Positions 55,678 to 63,467 of a stretch of DNA of 64,000 bases are shown piece by piece. The position numbers and the translations under genes are program-made. The number at the start of each line of letters is the position of its first letter. The stretch's first letter is position 1. The DNA comes from Clostridium_AD sp964467165 (GTDB taxonomy: Bacteria; Bacillota; Clostridia; Clostridiales; Clostridiaceae). The stretch covers positions 1 through 64,000 of the forward strand of contig CAYXOL010000010.1 of NCBI GenBank assembly GCA_964467165.1, given 5' to 3'. The notes under the pieces are model-generated. The model was given only the letters and a program-made list of their open reading frames with translations, was not told the DNA's origin and ran no database searches.

Positions 55678-56871
55678 CTATTTTATTATTTGCATTTCTC
55701 TACCGACTTTTGCATAAATTGCTAGTGCAGTATCTAACATTTCTTTTGTATGTGCAGCCGTTGGCATATTTCTTACTCTTCCAGTTCCTTTTCTAACAGT
55801 TGGGAATACTATTGATTTTGCATAAACGCCCTCTTCGAAAAGTTTTTTACTGAATTCTTGAGTTTTAAGTTCATCTCCTATTATACAAGGAGTTATTGGT
55901 GTTTCACTATTTCCAATATCAAATCCAAGTTCTTTAAGTCCCTTCTTTAGATAATTTGCATTCTCCCAAAGTTTATCATGAAGCTCTGTGCTTTCTGTAA
56001 GAATGTTAATAGCTTCAATAGCAGCACCGGCTGCTCCTGGTGTTAATGATGTTGAGAATAGGAATGGTCTAGCGCGAACCATAAGCCAATCAATTAAGTC
56101 TCTTGTTCCAGCTACATATCCACCTACAGCTCCAATAGCCTTAGATAATGTACCAATTTGGAAGTCTATTTTATCTGATAGACCAAAATGATGTACAGTA
56201 CCTGTTCCTTTTCCCATAACTCCTGAACCATGAGCATCATCTACATATGTTATTAAGTCAAACTCTTTTGCTATTTCTACAATTTCAGGAAGTTTAGCAA
56301 CATCGCCATCCATAGAGAATACACCATCAGTTATAACCATAATTTTTTCATATAAGCCAGACTCTACTGCTTCTTTTGCCTTATTTCTTAAATCTACCAT
56401 GTCTGAATGTTCAACTCTTATGATTTTAGCCCCAGATAATCTACAGCCATCTATTATTGATGCGTGATTTAGTGAATCTGAAAGAATAGCATCCTTTTTA
56501 TTCATTACTGCTGAAATTGCTCCCATATTGCAGTTAAATCCAGATTGGAATGCAATAGCAGCTTCTGTATGTTTAAACTTTGCAAGTTTTTGTTCTAGTT
56601 TAGTATGGATTTCTAAAGTACCATTTATTGTTCTAACGGCACCTGCTCCTGCGCCATATGTTTTAGTTGCTTCAATAGTAGCTTCAATCATTCTAGGATT
56701 GGTAGCAAGACCTAAGTAGTTATTTGAAGATAAATTTACTAATTCATTATCTCCAATTGTAATAACCGGTCCATTTGAACTCTTTAGTACATTTATTACA
56801 TTATACAAACCTTTACTTTTTAGATCCTGTAAATTTTCTGATAGAAAATCCTGTAAAGCTTTACTTCCCAT
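55678..56871 (-). CDS. kbl: Glycine C-acetyltransferase (2-amino-3-ketobutyrate CoA ligase)
   Basis: About 397 residues. Alpha-oxoamine synthase family, PLP-dependent: SSNNYLGLA, FQSGFNCNMGAISAVM, DDAHGSGVMG and the PLP lysine in GTLSKAIGAVGGY. It cleaves 2-amino-3-ketobutyrate with CoA to glycine and acetyl-CoA. The partner dehydrogenase follows, so this pair degrades threonine. ATG 56871 follows GGAGG; the upstream in-frame codon at 56886 does not. A nested inverted repeat sits in its leader (56971-57024). Confidence 0.93.
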   Translation of the reverse strand: MGSKALQDFLSENLQDLKSKGLYNVINVLKSSNGPVITIGDNELVNLSSNNYLGLATNPRMIEATIEATKTYGAGAGAVRTINGTLEIHTKLEQKLAKFKHTEAAIAFQSGFNCNMGAISAVMNKKDAILSDSLNHASIIDGCRLSGAKIIRVEHSDMVDLRNKAKEAVESGLYEKIMVITDGVFSMDGDVAKLPEIVEIAKEFDLITYVDDAHGSGVMGKGTGTVHHFGLSDKIDFQIGTLSKAIGAVGGYVAGTRDLIDWLMVRARPFLFSTSLTPGAAGAAIEAINILTESTELHDKLWENANYLKKGLKELGFDIGNSETPITPCIIGDELKTQEFSKKLFEEGVYAKSIVFPTVRKGTGRVRNMPTAAHTKEMLDTALAIYAKVGREMQIIK

Positions 56872-57207
56872 AATGAAAACCTCCATTTAATTTATTTTTA
56901 GTTAAAATATTAGCTAGTAATTATAGTTTATGATTTAACGCTCAAACCTATCTGAATTATTGAGAATAATACAAACAAATTAATATATTACATAAAAAGT
57001 GTAATATAATGCACGCTTGTTTGTTTTATCATATCATATGTGTAATATATTATACAAGGGATTATTTAAAAAAATGTAATCGTTATAATAAGTTACAGAG
57101 GAAAACATATTTATAATCCTGCAAAAATTGTGTGAAATATTCATAGAAATATGATACAATTAAATTTAAATGTATGAAATATATTATATAACCAAAAGGA
57201 GTAAACT
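56872..57207. promoter_or_regulatory. Divergent kbl / XRE-cupin regulatory region with nested inverted repeats
   Basis: ACAAACAA (56971-56978) and TTGTTTGT (57017-57024) flank ATATTACA (56985-56992) and TGTAATAT (57000-57007), all perfect arms, giving a two-tier hairpin. A related TGTGTAATATATTATACA lies at about 57039-57057. These look like operators of the divergent XRE-cupin regulator, or a leader structure for kbl. Confidence 0.5.
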
Positions 57208-57768
57208 TTGGATAATATTAATTTAATTATAGGAAATAATCTTAATACACACCGTAAAAAAAGAGGCTATAGTCTGGATAAAGTTGCTGAAATGACTGGC
57301 GTTAGCAAAGGCATGCTGGGTCAAATTGAAAGGGGAGAAACCAATCCATCCATTTCTACGCTGTGGAAAATTGCAAATGGCCTTCATATTTCTTCTACTT
57401 TCTTGTTGGAAGCAGAGCCTAATGACTTAGTCATAGTTAAGAAGAAAGATATCATACCTATTACTGAAGGTAATGATAAGTTTAGTGTTTTTCCAAGTTT
57501 TGCCTTTGATTTTAACAAAAAATTTGAAGTAATAGTAGTGGATCTTGATGTTGGATGTATACATTGTTCTGAGCCTCATGAAAATGGTGCGGAAGAATAT
57601 CTATTTGTGAGCAAAGGTGAATTTCAACTCACCGTTCAAGGTACCAGTTATAATCTCAATGAAGGGGATTCAATAAAATTCCTTGCGGATAAAGCACATG
57701 AATATAGGAACATATCCAAAGAGTTATCACGGCTGCATATTATTATTTATTATAATAATGCTCTGTGA
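57208..57768 (+). CDS. XRE-cupin transcriptional regulator
   Basis: 186 residues. N-terminal Cro/C1 HTH: NTHRKKRGYSLDKVAEMTGV SKGMLGQIERGETNPSISTL. C-terminal cupin domain from about 95 (VDLDVGCIHCSEPHENGAEE YLFVSKGEFQLTVQG; NLNEGDSIKFLADKAHEYRN). This layout is common among regulators of amino-acid and polyamine catabolism. The TTG start is 9 bases after AAAGGAG. Divergent from kbl-tdh, which it likely controls. Confidence 0.9.
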   Translation: MDNINLIIGNNLNTHRKKRGYSLDKVAEMTGVSKGMLGQIERGETNPSISTLWKIANGLHISSTFLLEAEPNDLVIVKKKDIIPITEGNDKFSVFPSFAFDFNKKFEVIVVDLDVGCIHCSEPHENGAEEYLFVSKGEFQLTVQGTSYNLNEGDSIKFLADKAHEYRNISKELSRLHIIIYYNNAL

Positions 57769-57845
57769 TTATGAATTTAACGATATTTTAGAAGTAATAT
57801 GTTTTTCTGTTTAAGAAAAGCTACAGATGCTATAGCAAGAGAAGA

Positions 57846-57877
57846 GAACTACTGAGATATATTTTGGTAGTTTTTTT
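57846..57877 (+). repeat. Dispersed hairpin repeat, family 1 copy B (terminator-like)
   Basis: GAACTACTGAGATATATTTTGGTAGTT followed by T7. Located about 78 bases after the XRE-cupin stop, so it probably also terminates it. Similar to copies at 10026 and 61615. Confidence 0.65.
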
Positions 57878-58043
57878 GTTTATTAATTATTTCTCATGGT
57901 ATGGTTTTTGTAATGGACAAGGAGGTGAAAATGGACATAAAAAGATGGTCTATGCTCTGAATAACATAGAGATTGGAAGATGATTACAGTTGAAAGCAAG
58001 AATAAATAAAAATATGGATTTTATGAATTGTATTAAACGCACT

Positions 58044-58071
58044 AAAGGGAATTCACTTGTGAACTCCCTTT
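58044..58071 (+). repeat. Dispersed hairpin repeat, family 2 copy B
   Basis: AAAGGGAATTCAC and GTGAACTCCCTTT pair with one mismatch. The flank ATTAAACGCACTAAAGGGA resembles ATTAAAAATACTAAAGGGA at 24521-24539, so stem and 5' flank are both conserved between the two copies. Confidence 0.6.
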
Positions 58072-58219
58072 ATATATATAAAACCCCTTGAGGGGTAATT
58101 GACTTTTTTATGAGAGTACAAAACAACCTACCTAGCACCAACATAGATGATTTATTATATAGTTAACATCTTTCGATATTAATTAAACAAATCACTACCA
58201 CTGGTGATTGGTTGTTGGA

Positions 58220-58312
58220 CTATATAAAATATCTGCACAACTATATAAAACCTTCACGGCTGTATATAATAATTACAACATTCTGTATAATCTTCGCTTG
58301 ACTTTATACGAT
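58220..58312. repeat. Five imperfect direct repeats with about 20-bp phasing
   Basis: Units begin CTATATAAAATATCTGC, CTATATAAAACCTTCACGG, CTGTATATAATAATTAC, CTGTATAATCTTCGC and CTTTATACGATAGG, at 58220, 58241, 58260, 58283 and 58302. Spacings of 21, 19, 23 and 19 average about two helical turns. It lies about 225 bases beyond the 3' end of the minus-strand guanine deaminase gene. Function unknown. Confidence 0.5.
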
Positions 58313-58537
58313 AGGTTGGAACATTAATATAATAAATGTGCTATAACATCGACTATATCAATGCTTTTCCCAACCGTAAAAAATCGTCCTCTAATTCAAT
58401 ATAGATTAGATTATTTATTTTAATTCATATTGAATTTTTGGCTAGCTTTATATTCATTGAACGGATATATAAGCTTTGGCTCAGTTGTTTTGTACTCTAC
58501 AATATTATGATAACCAATATTGCATTAAATATACTTG

Positions 58538-59815
58538 TTAAAAGATAGGTTCTTCAATTAATTTACCACAAATATATCTGTGAAGAATATGCCTATCATC
58601 GCCTACATAAATGAACCTTTCTAACCTTTCCTCTAAGGTATAATTAAGATAATTCAATTCTGAATCGTCAATGATAAGGGCATCGAAATCGTAGTCTTTT
58701 TCAAAGCTGCCAACACTGCCGAAGAAGCTGCCACCACCTTTTGTAGCTATATAGAAGGCTTCGGAGTTTGTAAGAAAGTCAATTTCTTTATTAGAATTTG
58801 ACCAGAACAGCTTTGAAATTTGAATTGCATATACCATGGTTTTAAAAATAGAACAAGTGTGGCCGCCACTTATATCAGAACCTAAACCAAGGCGGATACT
58901 ATTGTTAATAAAATTTCTGATGGGAAGCATACCACTACCAACATTTAAATTAGATGTTGGGCAATGAATAGCTACTACATTATTTTTTTTCATTAATTCT
59001 ATTTCTTTTTCAGAAGAAAAACTGCAATGTGCCATTAAAGTTGGGGTTTGACCAAATAGCTTAAAATCATTATAAACCTCACCATAATAGTTTGACTTTG
59101 GGTGCAACTCTTTTACCCACTGAATTTCACTTTTGTTTTCTGATAAGTGAGATTGTATAGGTACAGTATATTTATGGCATAAAGTTCCTAAACCCTTAAG
59201 TAACTCACTGCTGCAGGTTGGTACAAAACGGGGAGTTACTATTGGTTTTACTAAAGAAGATTTATTTCCATAGGATATAAGGATTTCTTCAGTTTCCTTT
59301 AATGAATTTTCTAGGGTTTCGCAAAGATACTCGGGACAGTTTAGATCCATATTTACCTTGCCAACAAAAGCTCCTAAACCAGACTTTATAAAAAGGTCCA
59401 TTAAGTTCATGGAGGCAGCTTTATGTACCGTAGCAAACACCGCTATTCTAGTTGTACCTTGCTTCCATATTTCCTTTATAAAATGTTGATATACTTTGTT
59501 ACTATACTCTAAATCCTTAAATTTTCCTTCTTCAGGAAAGGTATAGTCATTAAGCCAAGGTAATAATTCTTTATCCATTGCAATACCCATATTCTTAAAT
59601 TGTGGAGCATGACAGTGAAGGTCATTCATGCCAGGGATAATTAACTTATCACCGTAGTCAATTATTTCAGAATTTGCATGTTCTATGGGTAAATCTTTAT
59701 AAACATTTTCAACCTTTCCGTTAATTACAACTATATAACCCTGATTTATAACAGTAAAACTCTCAGGTGTTTTTGTAAATAAAATATTTCCTTTATATAT
59801 TTTAATTGAATTCAT
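58538..59815 (-). CDS. guaD: Guanine deaminase (amidohydrolase family)
   Basis: 425 residues. LHCHAPQ (H67, H69) supplies the metal site, PRFVPTCSSELL the substrate arm, SHLSENKSE and LMAHCSF further His ligands, and LGSDISGGHT the catalytic Asp. This set and the length fit guanine deaminases that convert guanine to xanthine. No signal peptide. GGAGGAAAC precedes the ATG. It stands alone in its transcription unit. Confidence 0.88.
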   Translation of the reverse strand: MNSIKIYKGNILFTKTPESFTVINQGYIVVINGKVENVYKDLPIEHANSEIIDYGDKLIIPGMNDLHCHAPQFKNMGIAMDKELLPWLNDYTFPEEGKFKDLEYSNKVYQHFIKEIWKQGTTRIAVFATVHKAASMNLMDLFIKSGLGAFVGKVNMDLNCPEYLCETLENSLKETEEILISYGNKSSLVKPIVTPRFVPTCSSELLKGLGTLCHKYTVPIQSHLSENKSEIQWVKELHPKSNYYGEVYNDFKLFGQTPTLMAHCSFSSEKEIELMKKNNVVAIHCPTSNLNVGSGMLPIRNFINNSIRLGLGSDISGGHTCSIFKTMVYAIQISKLFWSNSNKEIDFLTNSEAFYIATKGGGSFFGSVGSFEKDYDFDALIIDDSELNYLNYTLEERLERFIYVGDDRHILHRYICGKLIEEPIF

Positions 59816-59993
59816 CGAGTTTCCTCCTTAATTATAAAATATAATATCCTTACATTATACTATAAAATCTTTCAAGGAGATTAAATAATCTCCTTTGGAG
59901 CTGCATATTAACAATATATATTTAAAAGAGTATATAAAAAAATGCTGTTTTCTGATAAACTAAAGATACTAATTTTACAAGGGGGTAATTAAT

Positions 59994-60386
59994 ATGTTAA
60001 TTTGGAACGACAATTGTTCAATTGGTATGGATTTAATTGATGCTCAGCATAAACACCTTTTTGAGATAGGTAATCAAGCTTATGCACTTTTAAAACGTGG
60101 GCTACAAAATGATAAATACCATGATATAAATTTAATAGTTGAGGATTTGCAAAACTACACTAAATATCACTTTAAATGTGAAGAGGAGTATATGATTGAA
60201 ATCAATTATCCTGGATATGAAGAACAGAAGAGAGAGCATAGTAATTTCATAAAAGAACTAGAAAAAATAAATCTAGATAATGTTGATAACAATGAACAAA
60301 AACATGTGGAGGATTTGCTGCATTTTATATTTACTTGGATTATAGATCATATATTACAAAAGGATAAACTGATAATGAAAATATAA
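59994..60386 (+). CDS. Bacteriohemerythrin
   Basis: 130 residues, one four-helix bundle. Likely di-iron ligands: H19 (DAQH), H59 and E63 (KYHFKCEEEY), H82 (REHSNF), H119 (WIIDHI) and D124. The His expected four residues before H82 is Gln78 (EEQKREH instead of the family HxxxH), so one iron would lack a nitrogen ligand or use Gln. The protein probably binds or senses O2. GGGGG precedes the ATG. It begins a short oxygen-related run with SodC downstream. Confidence 0.85.
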   Translation: MLIWNDNCSIGMDLIDAQHKHLFEIGNQAYALLKRGLQNDKYHDINLIVEDLQNYTKYHFKCEEEYMIEINYPGYEEQKREHSNFIKELEKINLDNVDNNEQKHVEDLLHFIFTWIIDHILQKDKLIMKI

Positions 60387-60474
60387 TAATAAATTTCAGT
60401 TAAGATATTCACAAAGCAGCTTATGTAGAAGAGATATTTTTGTATAAAGTAGGATTAATTGGAGGAGCAAATTT

Positions 60475-61017
60475 ATGAAAGCAAATTTTAAGAATATAAT
60501 AACTGAAAGATTATTAATAAGAAAACTTGAAATATTGGATAGGGAAGATTTTTTTAAATACCGTTCATTGCCGGAGGTTTATGAATATCAGTCATTTATA
60601 CCTAAGAGCATAAGCGCAGTTGATGATTTTATAAGCCATATCCCTAGCACTCCCAATAGACCTAATACTTGGTTTCAATTAGCCATTGTTAAAAAGGATG
60701 AAGGAATGCTAATAGGGGATATAGGAATTCATTTTTTGGAGGATAATGCTCAGGTTGAGGTAGGTTATACATTAGCGCCAAGTTACCAAGGTCAGGGGTA
60801 CGCCATAGAAGCCTTAAAAGCAGTAATTAGTTATTTATTCTTTAATCTTGCGAAACATAGAATTACAGCTTCAGTTGATCCCAATAATTTAAAATCAATT
60901 AAACTTTTAGAAAAATTAGGCATGAGAAAGGAAGGTCACTTTATCAAGAGTTTTAGAATGGGTGATATGTGGTTTGATGATTGCATATATGCCATATTGA
61001 GATATGATTGGAAATAA
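60475..61017 (+). CDS. GNAT acetyltransferase (RimJ/RimL type), paralogue of 22521
   Basis: 180 residues, nearly superimposable on the 22521 protein: RYRSLPEVY/KYRSLPEVY, DIGIHFLEDNAQVE, GYTLAPSYQGQGYAIEALKA, SIKLLEKLGMRKEGHFIKSF. The acetyl-CoA loop is SYQGQGYA. GGAGGAGC precedes the ATG. Substrate unknown. The pair suggests duplication with retained function. Confidence 0.9.
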   Translation: MKANFKNIITERLLIRKLEILDREDFFKYRSLPEVYEYQSFIPKSISAVDDFISHIPSTPNRPNTWFQLAIVKKDEGMLIGDIGIHFLEDNAQVEVGYTLAPSYQGQGYAIEALKAVISYLFFNLAKHRITASVDPNNLKSIKLLEKLGMRKEGHFIKSFRMGDMWFDDCIYAILRYDWK

Positions 61018-61077
61018 GGAAACATTTATGATGCCCTCGCATATTATAATACCAAATCTATTTTGTGGAGGTATAAA

Positions 61078-61560
61078 ATGTATGCTATGGCACATATACA
61101 AGGAAGTTCTTTAGCACCAAATCTTACTGGTATGGTTTATTTTATGGATGTTCCAGGCGGTGTAGATATTTATGTGGAAGTGAAAGGATTACCATTATAT
61201 AAACCAGGAACAGATAAGTCTTTACCCGTTGGTCCTCATGGATTTCATATACATGAAATTGGAAATTGTGACATGGGCGACCCAACTAATCCATTTGCTG
61301 GTGCAAAGGGCCATTGGAATCCTACAAATCAGCCACACGGAAACCATGCGGGAGATTTCCCAGTGTTATTTTCTAATAATGGCTATGCTAGGACCATATT
61401 TTTCACTAATAAATTTAAAGTTATAGATATAATTGGCAAAGCGGTGGTTATACATGAAAGTCCAGATGACTATCGTACCCAGCCATCCGGTGACTCTGGT
61501 AAACGGATAGGTTGTGGCGTAATTAAACATAGTAGTTACCCAATTTATCCATATATTTAA
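61078..61560 (+). CDS. sodC: Cu/Zn superoxide dismutase family protein
   Basis: 160 residues. HGFHIHEIGNC gives copper ligands H57 and H59 and disulfide C64. GHWNPTNQPHGNHAGDFP gives H79 (bridging), H87, H90 and D93 (zinc). VVIHESPDDY has H126 (fourth copper His), and GKRIGCG has the catalytic Arg143 and C146. No signal peptide is visible, so location is probably cytoplasmic, unusual for bacterial SodC. ATG 61078 follows GGAGG. Its 3' end is followed by hairpin copy C. Confidence 0.9.
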   Translation: MYAMAHIQGSSLAPNLTGMVYFMDVPGGVDIYVEVKGLPLYKPGTDKSLPVGPHGFHIHEIGNCDMGDPTNPFAGAKGHWNPTNQPHGNHAGDFPVLFSNNGYARTIFFTNKFKVIDIIGKAVVIHESPDDYRTQPSGDSGKRIGCGVIKHSSYPIYPYI

Positions 61561-61883
61561 GCACATATCAGGTGTGGTATAGTACCCTAATCGCTTAACA
61601 AAAAACATTGATGAGAACTGCTGAAATATATTTGGTGGTTCTTTTTATGGTTATTGGGTGGTAGGGTTGATAATAGAAATTAATGGCACTATAATGAAAT
61701 ATATGTAATTTAAGGGGTGTGGCAAGAAATAAATTATCAAAATGACTTAGTATCATTATCAGATTATAGTAAACACATTTTTGCTTATGTTAGGAGTCAT
61801 TATATACAGAATGATAAGCCTTAGGTAGTAATTTATGCAATAAAAGGGATAGTTAATGAAATGAGTACATTTGGAGGAGAAAC
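61561..61883. other. Intergenic region after sodC with a short decayed frame
   Basis: No intact gene. Contains hairpin family 1 copy C (61615-61646) and, at about 61718-61822, a 31-codon plus frame reading INYQNDLVSLSDYSKHIFAY then a stop, probably a gene remnant. The peptidase-like gene's ribosome site GGAGGAG lies at the right end. Confidence 0.4.
61615..61646 (+). repeat. Dispersed hairpin repeat, family 1 copy C (terminator-like)
   Basis: GAACTGCTGAAATATATTTGGTGGTTC followed by TTTTTA. About 55 bases after the sodC stop, so it likely terminates it. Shares stem and loop with copies A (10026) and B (57846). Confidence 0.65.
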
Positions 61884-62552
61884 ATGAATATTTTATTAGA
61901 TGGGTTAGATTTTGATAAAGCTTGGGCATATGATACATTAAAAAGCATAATTAAGAAAGACTTCAAAATTACAGTTATTCCATTTTCTTTTCATGAAGAT
62001 AGGATAAAAGACGCTGAGCAATGGGAAAATTTTTATAATAAAAAAAATGGAGAATATTATAGTATGATTGTGCTGCCATTTCTAGCGTATGGGATAAGAG
62101 AGGACAATATAAGGTGGGTCAATTATTTTGAGGATGACAAAAATAGTTCAAAAGATAAAATCAATACTAGTGATATTATCTTCTTTACCGGCGGCTTTCC
62201 GGATAAGATAATGAGCAGACTCGCAGAATTTGATTTAACTCACACAATTGAACAGCATAAGGGTATTATCATGGGATGGAGTGCTGGTGCCATGATACAA
62301 TGCTATGATTACTACATCTCACCGGACACAGACTATCCAAAGTTTATGTGCGAAAAAGGATTGAATTGTATTAAGGATTTTGCTGTTGAGGTTCATTATA
62401 AAAATACAGAAGCGCAAAATGAAAGTATTAAAAAATTTATAGATGAAACTTGCAAAAAAGTATATACTACGGAGGCTCAAAGTGCAATTATAGTAGAAGG
62501 TAGTAAGGTTATATTATTAGGAAATGCAAACATGTATAAGGGAGCAATTTAA
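61884..62552 (+). CDS. Peptidase S51-like (class I amidotransferase fold) protein
   Basis: 222 residues. GIIMGWSAGAMI contains the nucleophile Ser of the GxSAG elbow seen in alpha-aspartyl dipeptidase (PepE) and cyanophycinase-type S51 peptidases; TSDIIFFTGGFPDKI is the loop before it. The overall fold is glutamine-amidotransferase-like. Soluble. Substrate unknown. It ends directly at the ATG of the Amj gene, so the two are cotranscribed. GGAGGAG precedes the ATG. Confidence 0.8.
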   Translation: MNILLDGLDFDKAWAYDTLKSIIKKDFKITVIPFSFHEDRIKDAEQWENFYNKKNGEYYSMIVLPFLAYGIREDNIRWVNYFEDDKNSSKDKINTSDIIFFTGGFPDKIMSRLAEFDLTHTIEQHKGIIMGWSAGAMIQCYDYYISPDTDYPKFMCEKGLNCIKDFAVEVHYKNTEAQNESIKKFIDETCKKVYTTEAQSAIIVEGSKVILLGNANMYKGAI

Positions 62553-63356
62553 ATGTCTACACAAGTAATAATCGTTTTAATTCTTACAGTTATTATTTCT
62601 ATAATCTCAACGCTAGCTTATTCTGTAAGGATCGTTGCTGTAAGAACAGGAAGAATAGCAGTAGCTTTTGCAGTATTCAATATTTTTGCATTGATTTCTA
62701 GAACTGCAAACAGTGTTCAAGCCCCATTATTGGCTAAAACAATTGAAAATACTATAAAAACAGGAAATCCCCAAAGTTTATTATCTACATTCAGATGGAT
62801 ATTATTATCCACAACATTTGCCACTATTATTGGAGCTGCATTAATGCCAACCTTTATAAAAGTCTTTGGCAAGGCTGTGGAATCATTTAGTGTTAATCGG
62901 TCTATACCTAAATTATTATTGCATGGTTTTTCGAAATCGGGAATATTACAATTTAAAAATAGTGTTACAGCACCTAAAAAAGAAAACTTGTCACAATTGA
63001 AAAATTTTAAAACTATGCCAAAGAAAATTATTTTACTTAACACTTTAGCATTTTCAATAGCAACTGTTGGTGTTTTGGCATCACTGTATGCAGGGTGTTT
63101 AAATCCAGAATTAAGAACAACATGCAGTACGTTAGCATCTGTAATAACTGGATTGTCAACGATAATTATGGTTATATTCATCGACCCATACATATCAATT
63201 TTAACAGATGATGTAATTAAAGGAGAATGTACGCAATTGCAGTTTGATAGATGTATAATTTTTATTGTTGGAGGACTAATAGTAGGCACGATTTTAGCTC
63301 AGATTTTATTAGTTCCAGCGGCTGAGGTAATATCCTTTATAGCTAAAATAATTTAA
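62553..63356 (+). CDS. amj: Amj-type lipid II flippase
   Basis: 267 residues with about six membrane segments. LILTVIISIISTLAYSVRIV, AVRTGRIAVAFAVFNIFALI SRTANSVQAPLLAK is the diagnostic N-terminus of the Amj (YdaH, DUF2837) family, which can substitute for MurJ in translocating lipid II. Its ATG directly follows the TAA of the S51-like gene, with AAGGGAG upstream. Confidence 0.88.
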   Translation: MSTQVIIVLILTVIISIISTLAYSVRIVAVRTGRIAVAFAVFNIFALISRTANSVQAPLLAKTIENTIKTGNPQSLLSTFRWILLSTTFATIIGAALMPTFIKVFGKAVESFSVNRSIPKLLLHGFSKSGILQFKNSVTAPKKENLSQLKNFKTMPKKIILLNTLAFSIATVGVLASLYAGCLNPELRTTCSTLASVITGLSTIIMVIFIDPYISILTDDVIKGECTQLQFDRCIIFIVGGLIVGTILAQILLVPAAEVISFIAKII

Positions 63357-63467
63357 AATATAATATAAAACTATGATATAATTTAGGAAAACAAGGGGGT
63401 TTAATAGGTTTTAAGCTCTAAAACATTTATTTGACATAAACTAAAATTTTACATTCGGAGGTAAATA

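Larger units (their letters stand above)
57769..58537. other. 769-base gene-free region with repeats
   Basis: No convincing gene. It carries hairpin family 1 copy B (57846-57877), family 2 copy B (58044-58071), the small hairpin AACCCCTTGAGGGGT (about 58082), and five imperfect units of a C-T-x-TATA pattern at 58220, 58241, 58260, 58283 and 58302. A short plus frame at about 57913-57960 is too short to call. Possible regulatory or relic DNA. Confidence 0.5.

Noticed and set aside
62717..63289. 190-residue open frame on the minus strand opposite the Amj gene
   Set aside because: It is antisense to a well-supported membrane protein, with hydrophobic composition explained by that gene, and it has no ribosome site.
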